Of a stretch of DNA of 64,000 nt, positions 33,845 through 43,151 are shown in pieces (position 1 is the first letter of the stretch; every line of letters starts with the position of its first letter). The DNA is from Sphingorhabdus sp. SMR4y. Its GTDB lineage: Bacteria; Pseudomonadota; Alphaproteobacteria; Sphingomonadales; Sphingomonadaceae. A model generated the notes under the pieces. That model saw only the letters and a program-made list of their open reading frames with translations, was not told the DNA's origin and did not search any database. The stretch spans positions 2,661,001 to 2,725,000 of the forward strand of contig NZ_CP022336.1 of NCBI RefSeq assembly GCF_002218195.1, given 5' to 3'. The position numbers and the translations under genes were made by a program.

Positions 33845-34663
33845 TCAGTCTTTTTTTGTCGCGCTGATCAGGCAATATCGCAAAATCGAGCGACGATAGG
33901 CGCATTGGAGAAACCGGCCGGTCACTGCGTATTTGAGTCGGGCTTTCCACCCCGCCCGAGCTTTTCCCTGAAATGTTCGGACGAAATGCGCGAAACCGGG
34001 CATGACATGCTGGCTGATATCGATAATTCGCGCCTCTTCAAAACCGGCTGCCCGCAACTGGTTCAGATAGCGGGTCCGGTGCACGATATTGGCTTCGGCG
34101 ATATGTGAGCGTCTCAGCATCCAGCGCAGCAGCTGGTGTGTGATCGATCCGGTCCGGTGCTGATCGGCCAGCATGAAATCGGTTAGCGCGATCCGGCCTG
34201 CCGGCGCGAGATGCTGATGCGAAAGAGCGATAAACTCCAGCCGGCTGGGAAAATGATAGGCGCAATCCAGCGCCAGTACATGGCTGGGTCTGTCGGTACC
34301 GAGCGTCGCGTGCCAGGCTTGGCCATCGTTAATATCGCCCTGTACGATTGCGGCGGCGGCCGCCGGAAAACCGGCTTCGGCCAACCTGTCTCTGGCATGG
34401 GCGGTCTGGCTGCGGGAAAGATTGACGCCGCGGACCTGAACCACGCGAAAATGGGTCAGCCAGAGAGACAGTTGATCGCCACACCCAAAGCCCGCATCAA
34501 AGACCACCGACTGTTCATCCAGCCGGGCGTCCTCACCGAGCAACAATGCAAGGGCGCGACAGGCCCCTGAATATTCTGTGTCTTTCTTCCAATATCCCAG
34601 ATTACCCCAGGATTGATTGTCACGATTGAGCGCCAGCTCCGCCAGATCGTGAAATTCGGCCAT
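33845..34663 (-). CDS. SAM-dependent methyltransferase, UbiE/O-methyltransferase type
   Basis: A 272-residue methyltransferase. It opens with NRDNQSWGNLGYWKKDTEY, a common N-terminal element of cyclopropane-synthase-like and small-molecule O-methyltransferases. Motif I is VVFDAGFGCGDQLSLW, then GVNLSRSQ and LALDCAYHFPSRLEF. The C-terminal region is basic. It is the third gene of a minus-strand operon, 3 bases after the FAD oxidoreductase stop. No acceptor can be named. The lone C-terminal basic segment may contact membranes. Confidence 0.83.
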   Translation of the reverse strand: MAEFHDLAELALNRDNQSWGNLGYWKKDTEYSGACRALALLLGEDARLDEQSVVFDAGFGCGDQLSLWLTHFRVVQVRGVNLSRSQTAHARDRLAEAGFPAAAAAIVQGDINDGQAWHATLGTDRPSHVLALDCAYHFPSRLEFIALSHQHLAPAGRIALTDFMLADQHRTGSITHQLLRWMLRRSHIAEANIVHRTRYLNQLRAAGFEEARIIDISQHVMPGFAHFVRTFQGKARAGWKARLKYAVTGRFLQCAYRRSILRYCLISATKKD

Positions 34664-34666
34664 CGC

Positions 34667-35977
34667 TCAGGCCGCTGCGGGCGCGTCCGCCTTCCACGGT
34701 ATGGCGGCGCCCAGATGCTCTGCGACGGTAACAGAGGAATCGACCGCGGCCTCGAGCAGGGGGATTTTTTCGGCCATATAGGATCCGCAAAGCCAGAGTC
34801 TGTTGCCGGGCCTGCTCTGGCTTTCCCGCAAGGCAATGACGGCCTTGCGGCTGTCCCGGGTCACGGTGGGCCGGGTGAAGTCAACCCTCGCCAGCTCGCG
34901 GTTGGGCGCAATCCTGCGCATTGGGTTCCAGGTCTGGAATATAGTCTCCTGACCGGACAGGCGCGCAATGGCCTTGGTAAGGTCCACGGATACTTCAGCC
35001 CGGCTGGCGTCGCGCGGGATATGATAGCTGACCGGGGAAAGGCCCTTCACGGGAGCCGGCAATATTTCCTGATCGGTGTGCACGCTCATGCTGGACCGCT
35101 CAAAGGGAATGCGGCCGAGCAAGGCCCTGCGATCATCAAATCCGGGCAGCATCGCTGCTGCCTGATGCGCTTGGGAGGCTATGACCACTTGATCAAAATG
35201 CCGGGCCGCACCTGCTTTCGTGACCACCCGGAGCTGCTCTCCTTCCGGTTCGATCAGGGCGATCGGACTGTTGGTCCGCAGCGCGACATCGACCAGCATG
35301 CGCGGCACGATATCGTCCACGCCTTTTGCCGCGCTCATGATCCCCAGCTCGTGCACGCCACAGGTCAGATATTCCAGCATCAGATCGGCGGGATAATCGC
35401 GCACCGCCTGATAATCGCAGGTGCAGGTCACCGACATCATCGGCAGCAGAACGGTTCCGACAAATTCCCGACCCGCACCAGATTGCTGCAGATATTCGCC
35501 AAAGGACAGTTCGGTTAGATCGATCCGGCCCATATCCCGTTTTGCCCGGACAAAGAATCGCTTGCTTTGCAGGCCGATGGTCCAGGCCGTGGGGCTCAGC
35601 CAATTGCTCCCTTTCGGATAGGAAAAACGAGCTGTCCCCTTCCGGAAATTTCCATAATGCAGGATCACTCGCCCTGTCTCGTCCGAGAATATGCCGCTAT
35701 GATCGCTGGTCAGTATCTCGACTCCGATATGCTTGTAGAGGGCCAGCAGATTGTCATAATAGCCGTGACAGAATATCCGCAGCGGTATGTCTATCCGGCG
35801 CGTGATTCCATTGCTGACATAATCGACATTCTGCGCGCCCATGCCGGCGCGGGCCTGGCTTTCAAAAAGGGTGACCTGAAATTTGTCTTTCAGCAAATAG
35901 GCGGCAGACAGACCCGCAATACCGGTGCCGATAACGGCCAGGCTGGGTCTGTGCCGCTGATTTGCATGCGGTCCCAT
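34667..35977 (-). CDS. NAD(P)/FAD-binding oxidoreductase (amine oxidase-like)
   Basis: A 436-residue flavoprotein. The ATG at 35977 overlaps the thioesterase stop (TGATG) and opens with SLAVIGTGIAGLSAAYLL, then FESQARAGMGAQN for the ribose-binding acid. The middle includes LPMMSVTCTCDYQAVRDYPAD and the end LWLCGSYMAEKIPLLEAAVDSSVTVAEHL, the C-terminal FAD motif. This resembles the flavoprotein that accompanies cyclopropane-type fatty acid methyltransferases in many bacteria, but the usual DUF1365 partner is missing here. In-frame codons upstream of 35977 fall inside the thioesterase and are rejected. Confidence 0.82.
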   Translation of the reverse strand: MGPHANQRHRPSLAVIGTGIAGLSAAYLLKDKFQVTLFESQARAGMGAQNVDYVSNGITRRIDIPLRIFCHGYYDNLLALYKHIGVEILTSDHSGIFSDETGRVILHYGNFRKGTARFSYPKGSNWLSPTAWTIGLQSKRFFVRAKRDMGRIDLTELSFGEYLQQSGAGREFVGTVLLPMMSVTCTCDYQAVRDYPADLMLEYLTCGVHELGIMSAAKGVDDIVPRMLVDVALRTNSPIALIEPEGEQLRVVTKAGAARHFDQVVIASQAHQAAAMLPGFDDRRALLGRIPFERSSMSVHTDQEILPAPVKGLSPVSYHIPRDASRAEVSVDLTKAIARLSGQETIFQTWNPMRRIAPNRELARVDFTRPTVTRDSRKAVIALRESQSRPGNRLWLCGSYMAEKIPLLEAAVDSSVTVAEHLGAAIPWKADAPAAA

Positions 35978-36774
35978 CAAGCGTAATAGGCCACGCTTTG
36001 CATCGCGGTTGCTATCAGTTCGCGGCGGCTGTTCCAGATGCTCATATACTGGCTGCTCGCGCCATGATCGGCGTGGTGGGTGCGGGAATCGATGAGCCAC
36101 CAGCCGTCCTGGGTTGTCAGCTCTTCTGCAATGATATTGACCTGCCAGTTCATCGAACTGACCATGGCATTTTTGTCGAGCAGCCCCATTACTGAAGGCG
36201 GCAGACTGTCGCACATGCAGAGAATTTCGGCCATCGGGTCGAGACCGGCGCGCTGCTTCAGCCGCATCCAGCGGGTCAGGCGGTTGGTCTTGATACTGGT
36301 GTCGATCCGCTTGCCGACATATTCCATGTTCGATGTGAAATATTGCGGCGGTCCGCTGTGCAGGTCCGCATCTCCGGGCAACGGCGGAAAGTCCGGTTCA
36401 TCGATATCATAGGTCCTGACATCGGTCGGACGGGGGGCAGCAAAAATGAAGTTGCAGTGTAGGCCGAGCCCCTTGTCGCCAAATATCTCCGACTGGACAA
36501 AGGCGGTATTCTTGCCGCGGCGAAGCATAGTGGTTTCCGCGGTCAATGCGCCGAACAACGGTCCGGTAAAGGCGATTTGAGCCGATCGCAGCGGTGGCAG
36601 TCCGGTCTCGATATGGCTGGCCGCGTGATAGGCAATCGCTCCGGACAGTCCACCAAAGGCCGTGCGACCCTGTGTCCAGCTTTGTGGCAGAGCGACCGGA
36701 TTTCCGGGTCCGCCGGCTCCGCATTGGTCAAGCAGATCGGCAAGGGCGATGGATTGGGGATGTTTTTCAGTCAT
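35977..36774 (-). CDS. thioesterase family protein (double hotdog, TesB-like)
   Basis: A 265-residue protein with two hotdog domains. SWTQGRTAFGGLSGAIAYHAA is the N-terminal substrate loop and helix, AFTGPLFGALTAETTMLRRGKNTAF the core sheet, and the C-terminal half includes MCDSLPPSVMG and GWWLIDSRTHHADHGASSQYMSIW, which matches the second hotdog catalytic region. It likely cleaves an acyl-CoA. It is first in the operon with a FAD oxidoreductase and a methyltransferase, so the operon may modify and release an acyl chain. The promoter region 36775-36897 carries no good operator dyad. Confidence 0.8.
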   Translation of the reverse strand: MTEKHPQSIALADLLDQCGAGGPGNPVALPQSWTQGRTAFGGLSGAIAYHAASHIETGLPPLRSAQIAFTGPLFGALTAETTMLRRGKNTAFVQSEIFGDKGLGLHCNFIFAAPRPTDVRTYDIDEPDFPPLPGDADLHSGPPQYFTSNMEYVGKRIDTSIKTNRLTRWMRLKQRAGLDPMAEILCMCDSLPPSVMGLLDKNAMVSSMNWQVNIIAEELTTQDGWWLIDSRTHHADHGASSQYMSIWNSRRELIATAMQSVAYYA

Positions 36775-36897
36775 GCTTCCCGCTTATCGGGCTAATCATT
36801 TGAAATCCACTGGTAAGTTTACTGCCGACATTTACAAAAGCTGACATATGATTTATAGCTTTGGTGAATTTTCAAACTCTTACTGAAAGAATTTGTG

Positions 36898-37197
36898 ATG
36901 AGCTACGCCAACACCCTGACCCGCGCCGATTTGGCTGACACCATGAATCGGCAAGTCGGGCTTTCGCGTGCCGATAGCGCTGTCATGGTGGAGTCGATTC
37001 TGGATCATATGATCGAGGCGCTGGTCGATGGTGAGAATGTCAAGATTTCAGGATTTGGAACCTTTGTTTTGCGTGACAAAGGGGAACGCACCGGCCGCAA
37101 TCCCAAGACGGGGGTCGAAGTGCCGATTGCACCGCGCCGGGTTTTGACTTTCCGCGCCAGCCAGACGATGCGTGACAGGATTATCGCCGCAGGTTAA
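36898..37197 (+). CDS. ihfA: integration host factor subunit alpha
   Basis: A 99-residue HU/IHF-type DNA-bending protein. It starts at the ATG at 36898; a GTG one codon earlier is less likely. [23 protein letters not shown], the [22 protein letters not shown] core and the beta-arm [23 protein letters not shown] with the intercalating Pro are all as in IhfA. It forms a heterodimer with IhfB and binds WATCAR-N4-TTR sites. A MerR-type gene follows after 29 bases, a pairing conserved across Alphaproteobacteria. Confidence 0.96.
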   Translation: MSYANTLTRADLADTMNRQVGLSRADSAVMVESILDHMIEALVDGENVKISGFGTFVLRDKGERTGRNPKTGVEVPIAPRRVLTFRASQTMRDRIIAAG

Positions 37198-37226
37198 TGG
37201 ACCCGGCGAAACCGGGGGAGTAGAGT

Positions 37227-37613
37227 ATGACCAAGGAACAAGGTGCCTTCCGGACCATCGGAGAGCTGTCCAAAGAGCTGGGCATAAAACCTCATATCCT
37301 GCGTTATTGGGAAGACCAGTTTGCGGTTCTGAATCCTCTGAAACGTGCAGGATCGCGTCGTCATTATCGTCCCGAAGATGTCGAGATAGTTAAAGCGATC
37401 AACCGCCTGCTCAATCAGGAAGGTTATACCATCAAGGGCGCCCGCAAATTCCTGGCAGCACAGCGCAGGGGGCCGGAAATGGTTGAAGATGCGCCGCAAC
37501 ACGGTGCTGCGCCTATGTCGGCGTTGACGGGTAAGCCCGGGAATGACGGTCCGATTATAGCTGAACTGAAATCGATCCGTGACCGATTGTCGCAGGCGCT
37601 CGATCACGCCTGA
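37227..37613 (+). CDS. MerR-family transcriptional regulator
   Basis: A 128-residue MerR-type regulator. The winged helix spans residues 10-78: RTIGELSKELGIKPHILRYWEDQF, the RRHYRPEDVEIV wing and INRLLNQEGYTIKGARKFL. The dimerisation helix is short and the C-terminus has no metal-binding Cys, so it is not a metal sensor. GGGGGAG precedes the ATG. It pairs with ihfA and ends 26 bases before a convergent phosphatase gene. Target unknown. Confidence 0.93.
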   Translation: MTKEQGAFRTIGELSKELGIKPHILRYWEDQFAVLNPLKRAGSRRHYRPEDVEIVKAINRLLNQEGYTIKGARKFLAAQRRGPEMVEDAPQHGAAPMSALTGKPGNDGPIIAELKSIRDRLSQALDHA

Positions 37614-37639
37614 TCACTGAACGGCTTGGGGAATCTTCG

Positions 37640-38182
37640 CTAGTCGTAATTTGGCCCCAGTTCGGGATCAAGGTCGCGTGGCCGGGTAAAACGGTCCAGC
37701 GTACCGCATCTTTCCGTGATGTCGCTCCAGCTATCAATCGCAAGGGTCATCTCGGCCAGCGTGGCCGTCGGATATTTCGTTTCCACTTCGTCGCGCGCCG
37801 GGGAGCTGCCGTCATCGGGAACCAGATCGAAAACCAGATCTTCCAGCCCCGGATTGTGGCCGACCATCAGAACATGCTCCGCTTCCGCGCTGGCGCCGCG
37901 CAAGACATCGAGCAGGGTGGCCGAAGAGGCGAGATAGATTTTGCGGTCCCAGGTCGGTTCCATCGCCTGACCACTGGCTTCCTCGACATGCTCCAGCGTT
38001 TCTATCACCCGGACGGCGGGAGAGGCCAGGATCTGATCGAAGCTCAGTCCATTGCGCTGAATGAAGCGGCCCATGACCGCAGCGGCGCGCTTGCCCTTCT
38101 TGTTGAGCGGACGGTCGAAGTCGCGGTCAACCGGATCATCCCAGCTGGATTTGGCGTGACGCAGGAGTGTGAGCTTTTTCAT
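37640..38182 (-). CDS. histidine phosphatase family protein (SixA-like)
   Basis: A 180-residue branch-2 histidine phosphatase. The catalytic motif is LLRHAKSSWDD at residues 6-16 (phospho-acceptor His in RHA), with Arg in SPAVRVIET and the second His in MVGHNPGLEDL. Relatives dephosphorylate phosphohistidine on relay proteins (SixA acts on the ArcB HPt domain). It overlaps the helicase gene by ATGA, so it is the last gene of the nnrU-helicase-sixA unit. Target unknown. Confidence 0.9.
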   Translation of the reverse strand: MKKLTLLRHAKSSWDDPVDRDFDRPLNKKGKRAAAVMGRFIQRNGLSFDQILASPAVRVIETLEHVEEASGQAMEPTWDRKIYLASSATLLDVLRGASAEAEHVLMVGHNPGLEDLVFDLVPDDGSSPARDEVETKYPTATLAEMTLAIDSWSDITERCGTLDRFTRPRDLDPELGPNYD

Positions 38183-40914
38183 TGCGGATCGTCATGCATC
38201 AAACTTGTTTCAGTTGAAAGACCGGATTGCGGCATATCCGATTTTGCCTTGCGGATCTCTGCCAGGGCCTGGTCCAGCGGCATCCGTTCGACCGGAGTGC
38301 CCTCGGGAAAGGCGGAAAGCAGCCGCGACGGGAAGGCCGAAGAGAGGATCACAAAATGGCCGTGGTCGTCGGCTCGCCGGATGATCCGGCCAAAGGCCTG
38401 AGCCAGACGGGCGCGGATGATCCGGTCGTCATAAGCGCTGCCGCCCCCTGCCATTTTTCGCGCCCGGTGCAAAATATCGGGACGCGGCCAGGGGACCGAT
38501 TCCATCACCACCAGCCGCAGGCTCTGGCCCGGGACATCAACGCCGTCGCGTAACGCGTCCGTGCCGAGCAGACTCGCCTTGGGGTCGTCGCGGAAGATAT
38601 CGACCAGGGTACCGGTATCGATCGGGTCGACATGCTGGGCATAAATGGGCAAGCCGCTCTGTGCCATCCGGTCGGCGATCCGGGCATAGACGGTACGCAG
38701 GCGCCGGATCGCGGTGAACAGGCCAAGCGTCCCGCCACCGGAGGCCTCGATCAGCTGCGCATAGGCGCCGGCCAGCCCGGCCATATCGCCGCGTTTCACA
38801 TCGGTGACGATGATCACCTTGGCCTGGTTGGGATAGTCAAACGGGCTGGCGACCTCGAATTCCCGAGGCGCGTGATCGAGATGAACCGCGCCGCTCCGGG
38901 TTCTGGCGGTTTCCCAGCCGCCGCCGCCTTTCAACGTCGCAGAGGTGATCATGACGCCATGGGCGGGTTTGGTGACGACCTCGGTGACCGGGATGGTTGG
39001 ATCAAGCCAGTGGCGGCAGATACCGATGTCATATTCGCGGCCCTCGAACCGGTCGATCATCAGCCAGTCGACAAAATCGGGGTCGGCCGGGCCGCCGATG
39101 CGCGACAACAAGGAGAGCCAGCTCGTCAATGTGTCGCAGCGCCAGCCAAGGCTCGACAGCGCGCCTTCCATGCGGGCGCGGGCCTGCGCGTCCATCCAGT
39201 CGGGGCCTTCCTCGATCAGATGTTCGATTCTCTGACCCAGCCGGACCAGCGGCTTGAGCAGCGCGTCCATCGCCGTTGCGGCATTGGCAACGGCGTCGAT
39301 CATCGGTCCCTTGATGTCGGTCAGCTCGGTTTCCAGACTATAGCCGGCGTCGGCGCTCTGGCTTTCATCGCGGGCAAAGACCATCGCGCGGACTTCCTGC
39401 AGCAACGCCTCGATCGGTCCAAAGGGCTCGCCTTCGGCAACCCGTTGGAGCCAGCCGTCGCCGGGCAATGCTTCGGCCGCCTGACGGGCGCTTTCAATTG
39501 CGCGACCGCCTTCTTCGTCATAGGAGGCGAGATCGGCAAGCCGGGCGGCAAGCCCGCGCCGGCGGCCTCGGTTTTTCGATTCCGGTCCTATCACCCAGCG
39601 CCGGATCTCGATGGTTTCCTGTCCTGACAGCCTTGCCGCGAACATCGAATCGGCGGCATCGAACAGATGATGGCCTTCGTCGAAGATCAGTCTCGTCGGC
39701 CGGTTCTGCTGTTCGCGTCCGCGCGCGGCATTGACCATGACCAGCGCGTGATTGGCGATGACGATATCCGCCTGCTGGCTGGCGCGGGCGGCTTTCTCGA
39801 TGAAACATTTGCGATAATGCGGACAGCCGGCATAGACGCATTCGCCGCGCCGGTCGGTCAGTGCCGTAGCACCGTTGCGGCGAAAGAGGGTGGTCAGCCA
39901 TCCGGGCAGATCGCCGCCGACCATATCGCCATCCTTGCTATAGGCAGCCCAGCGCGCGACCAGATGGGCAAGTATCGCAGCCCGTCCGGCAAAGCCGCCC
40001 TGCAGCGCGTCTTCCAGATTGAGCAGGCAGAGATAATTTTCCCGGCCCTTGCGGACCACGACTTTCCGACGGAATGTCCCCTCATCCGGATAGATGCGCC
40101 GGGTTTCCCGGTCGAGTTGCCGTTGCAGCGCCTTGGTAAAGGTTGAAATCCATACCGCGCCGCCGGCCTGCTGCGACCAAAGGGATGCAGGCGCAAGATA
40201 GCCAAGCGTCTTGCCAATCCCGGTGCCCGCCTCGGCCAGCAGCATATTGGGCGCACCTCTGATCTTGCGCGGATTGAAAATCTCGCTGACCGCGGCGGCA
40301 TAGCTTTTCTGGCCTTCCCGTTCTTCCGAACCTTTCCCGGTCAGGCTGTCGAGCGTGGCCAATGTTTCCTGTTTGTCGACGGTAATCGATCGTGGTGCAG
40401 GGCGCGGTACTTCTTCTTCCCATTCGTCAAGCTTGGAGAACAGCCAGCGTTCAGTCTCCACCGGCTTTGTCAGTCTTTTCCCGACTTCCTGCGCCCAGGG
40501 CCAGCGCAGCCGGTATAGCGCCTGCGCGCTGCTCCATGCGCCTTCCCGTTCTTTCCAGAAGGGAGCTTTCAATCCATCCAGCAACAGAACCGCGGCTTGC
40601 CGGTAGAGCGCTGCGATATCGGCTTCCTGTCCGGGCGGCGTCAGACCGAGAGTCTTGGCGAGACCGGAAGGCGTCGGCACGACAAACTGGGCGGGATGGA
40701 TGAAGGCGTATAGCTCCAGCAGGTCCAGCCCCGACAGATCGGGATAGCCCAGCCTCTGCCCCAGCAGCGGCGCGTTGAGCAGGATATGCGGCGTCTCTGC
40801 AACCCGGCCAATGGCCTCGCCCTTGCCGATCGCGCGCGTCTCCCCCTCACTCGAGCAAATCCAGATGCCGCTATGGCTGGCATGGAGGGAAGGATAGGGA
40901 AGCAGCTCGGCCAT
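38179..40914 (-). CDS. ATP-dependent DNA helicase, DinG/YoaA type
   Basis: A 911-residue superfamily 2 Fe-S helicase. The Walker A region is MLLAEAGTGIGKTLGYLAP, motif II is LIFDEGHHLFD (DEGH box), the Fe-S Cys set includes CLLNL, CVYAGCPHYRKCF, and the C-terminal motor includes LLGTDALRDGVDVPGQSLRLVVMESVPWPRPD and QAFGRIIRRADD. Probable role: 5'-3' unwinding in repair. The N-terminal 170 residues are an extra domain seen in alphaproteobacterial homologues. It starts immediately after the nnrU stop. Confidence 0.93.
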   Translation of the reverse strand: MAELLPYPSLHASHSGIWICSSEGETRAIGKGEAIGRVAETPHILLNAPLLGQRLGYPDLSGLDLLELYAFIHPAQFVVPTPSGLAKTLGLTPPGQEADIAALYRQAAVLLLDGLKAPFWKEREGAWSSAQALYRLRWPWAQEVGKRLTKPVETERWLFSKLDEWEEEVPRPAPRSITVDKQETLATLDSLTGKGSEEREGQKSYAAAVSEIFNPRKIRGAPNMLLAEAGTGIGKTLGYLAPASLWSQQAGGAVWISTFTKALQRQLDRETRRIYPDEGTFRRKVVVRKGRENYLCLLNLEDALQGGFAGRAAILAHLVARWAAYSKDGDMVGGDLPGWLTTLFRRNGATALTDRRGECVYAGCPHYRKCFIEKAARASQQADIVIANHALVMVNAARGREQQNRPTRLIFDEGHHLFDAADSMFAARLSGQETIEIRRWVIGPESKNRGRRRGLAARLADLASYDEEGGRAIESARQAAEALPGDGWLQRVAEGEPFGPIEALLQEVRAMVFARDESQSADAGYSLETELTDIKGPMIDAVANAATAMDALLKPLVRLGQRIEHLIEEGPDWMDAQARARMEGALSSLGWRCDTLTSWLSLLSRIGGPADPDFVDWLMIDRFEGREYDIGICRHWLDPTIPVTEVVTKPAHGVMITSATLKGGGGWETARTRSGAVHLDHAPREFEVASPFDYPNQAKVIIVTDVKRGDMAGLAGAYAQLIEASGGGTLGLFTAIRRLRTVYARIADRMAQSGLPIYAQHVDPIDTGTLVDIFRDDPKASLLGTDALRDGVDVPGQSLRLVVMESVPWPRPDILHRARKMAGGGSAYDDRIIRARLAQAFGRIIRRADDHGHFVILSSAFPSRLLSAFPEGTPVERMPLDQALAEIRKAKSDMPQSGLSTETSLMHDDPQ

Positions 40915-41484
40915 CTAGCGAGCGATTACCGGTACGCCGGCGATCCACGGGTGGGCAAACATCAAAATAGCATAGAGTATCGCCACTATTACCACACTCA
41001 GCAATTCGCGGCCGAGGCTCGCGACCTTGGCCGGTTTCACCCAGACGCCTTCGTTGCGTGACACGGTGACAATCGAGATCAGCGCCCACAGGCCGAGACC
41101 GCCGAACAAGACCAGCGACTTGTTGTCGCCATTGGCGAGCAGATGGCCGACCGCCCAGATCAGCACGCCGGTCAGCATCGGATGCCGTATCCACTGCCGG
41201 ATTCGCGACGCGCCCTGCGCCGCGCCGATCAGCAGGATGGCTATGAACATCAGCGTCATATTGGCATGACGACCCCATGCGGGCGGGTCATAGACAAATT
41301 CTGCGGTGGTCGAGCGCCAGCCGAAAATCATCAGAGCCAGCGCAACCAGCAGGATCAATGCCACCAGTCCCTTGTGCGGACCTTCGCCGATCGCGCCCTG
41401 GATCGTGCCGCGCAGGCCCGGCGTGACCGATTTCATCAGATGGATCAGGCTCCACAGCAGAACCCCCGTAATCAGCATTGCCAT
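40915..41484 (-). CDS. NnrU family membrane protein
   Basis: A 189-residue integral membrane protein with about six helices. The ATG at 41484 has GGGAG 7 bases upstream; a TTG two codons earlier is less likely. GVLLWSLIHLMKSVTPGLR opens it, and HPMLTGVLIWAVGHLLANGD matches the NnrU/isoprenylcysteine methyltransferase-like core with conserved His. NnrU was named for nitrite/NO metabolism, but many members lack that link and no denitrification gene is here. It leads the nnrU-helicase-sixA unit and is divergent from lysS. Confidence 0.88.
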   Translation of the reverse strand: MAMLITGVLLWSLIHLMKSVTPGLRGTIQGAIGEGPHKGLVALILLVALALMIFGWRSTTAEFVYDPPAWGRHANMTLMFIAILLIGAAQGASRIRQWIRHPMLTGVLIWAVGHLLANGDNKSLVLFGGLGLWALISIVTVSRNEGVWVKPAKVASLGRELLSVVIVAILYAILMFAHPWIAGVPVIAR

Positions 41485-41570
41485 GTTCAATCTCCCGCTT
41501 TTGTTGCGTTCTACCTTGCCATATAGGCTAAGGCTACTATTTGCGCAGCATTGACTGAAAAGGACTAATT

Positions 41571-43151
41571 GTGACCGATTATCGTGAAGCAGCAGAGAAT
41601 TCCAAAGCGTGGCCGTTCGAGGAAGCCCGCAAGCTGCTCAAACGCTATCGCGGCGAGCGCGGCGCACCGGCACCAAAACCGGGTGGCGAACCAATGCTGT
41701 TCGAGACCGGCTATGGTCCGTCGGGCCTGCCGCATATCGGCACGTTCAACGAAGTGTTGCGCACGACGATGGTGCGTCACGCCTATGAAACGCTGACCGG
41801 CAATCCGACAAGACTGATCGCGTTCAGCGACGACATGGACGGATTTCGCAAGGTGCCGACCAATGTTCCCAATCAGGATATGCTGGCCGAGCATCTGCAC
41901 AAGCCACTCACGCAGGTTCCCGACCCGTTCGGGAAATTCGAGAGTTTTGCGGCGCATAATAATGCGATGCTGCGCGATTTTCTCGACCAGTTCGGTTTTG
42001 ACTATGAGTTCATGTCCTCAACCGAGCAATATCGCAGCGGCGCCTTTGACGAGACGCTGAAGCTGGTTTTGGCCCGCAACCAGCAGATACTCGACATCAT
42101 GCTGCCGACTCTGGGCAAGGAGCGGCAGGCGACCTATTCGCCGATACTGCCGATCAGCCCGAAAACCGGTCATGTGCTGCAGGTGCCGGTGGAGGTTGTC
42201 GACGCGGAAGCGGGGATCGTCCGTTTCGAAGACGATGGCGAGATGATCGAGCATGTTGCGCTGAGCGGCGGTGCCAAGCTGCAATGGAAGGTGGACTGGG
42301 CGATGCGCTGGACCGCGCTTGGTGTCGACTATGAAATGTATGGCAAGGACCTGACCGACAGCGGCATCCAGTCCGGGAAGATCGCCAAGATATTGGGCGC
42401 ACGCAAACCCGAGGGGCTGATCTACGAGATGTTCCTCGACGAGAAGGGCGAGAAGATATCCAAGTCCAAGGGCAATGGCCTCAGCCTCGAGGAATGGCTG
42501 CGCTATGGCTCCGAGAACAGCCTTGCATTCTATATCTTCCGCGAGCCGAAGTCCGCGAAGCAATTGCATATGGGTGTGATCCCCAAGGCGGTGGACGAAT
42601 ATTTCCAGTTCCGCGCCAACTGGCACGAGCAGGACGCCGTCAAGCGGCTCGGCAATGCAGTGCATCATGTCCACAATGGCGATGTGCCGACGGATACGAT
42701 CCCGGTCACCTTCGGCCTGCTGCTCAATCTTGTCGGCGTGATGGGCGATGCGGACCGCGAGCAGATCTGGGGCTATCTGCGGCAATATGCGCCGGACGCC
42801 ACGCCCGAACGCTATCCTGATCTCGACGAGCTGATTGGCAATGCCATGGCCTATCACAAGGATTTCATCGCTCCGACCCTGAAGCGTCGCAAGCCCGAAG
42901 GGGTGGAAGTGGCGGCGCTGCAGCGGCTCGATAGCGAGCTGGCCGCACTGCCGGACGAAGCACCTGCCGAGGATATCCAGAATATCGTCTATGCCATTGG
43001 CAAGGAAGGCGGCTTCGACAATCTGCGCGACTGGTTCAAGGCTTTGTACGAGACGTTGCTCGGCTCGTCGCAGGGACCGCGCATGGGTAGTTTCATCGCG
43101 CTTTACGGCATCGACAATACCCGCAAGCTGATTGCAGAAGCGCTGGCATGA
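41571..43151 (+). CDS. lysS: lysyl-tRNA synthetase, class I
   Basis: A 526-residue class I LysRS, the archaeal-type enzyme also found in Alphaproteobacteria. The HIGH motif is in YGPSGLPHIGTF and the KMSKS motif in EKISKSKGNG. MLFETGYGPSGLPHIG and FSDDMDGFRKVP are family-specific. It begins with GTG, with AAAGGA 7 bases upstream; no better start is present. It charges tRNA-Lys in the cytoplasm. The stop overlaps the next gene by ATGA, coupling it to a small asparaginase-like protein. Confidence 0.96.
   Translation: MTDYREAAENSKAWPFEEARKLLKRYRGERGAPAPKPGGEPMLFETGYGPSGLPHIGTFNEVLRTTMVRHAYETLTGNPTRLIAFSDDMDGFRKVPTNVPNQDMLAEHLHKPLTQVPDPFGKFESFAAHNNAMLRDFLDQFGFDYEFMSSTEQYRSGAFDETLKLVLARNQQILDIMLPTLGKERQATYSPILPISPKTGHVLQVPVEVVDAEAGIVRFEDDGEMIEHVALSGGAKLQWKVDWAMRWTALGVDYEMYGKDLTDSGIQSGKIAKILGARKPEGLIYEMFLDEKGEKISKSKGNGLSLEEWLRYGSENSLAFYIFREPKSAKQLHMGVIPKAVDEYFQFRANWHEQDAVKRLGNAVHHVHNGDVPTDTIPVTFGLLLNLVGVMGDADREQIWGYLRQYAPDATPERYPDLDELIGNAMAYHKDFIAPTLKRRKPEGVEVAALQRLDSELAALPDEAPAEDIQNIVYAIGKEGGFDNLRDWFKALYETLLGSSQGPRMGSFIALYGIDNTRKLIAEALA

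Noticed and set aside
36781-36800. Weak TATCGG-like dyad before the thioesterase operon
   Set aside because: Neither arm matches the island motif, so the operon is not assigned to that regulon.
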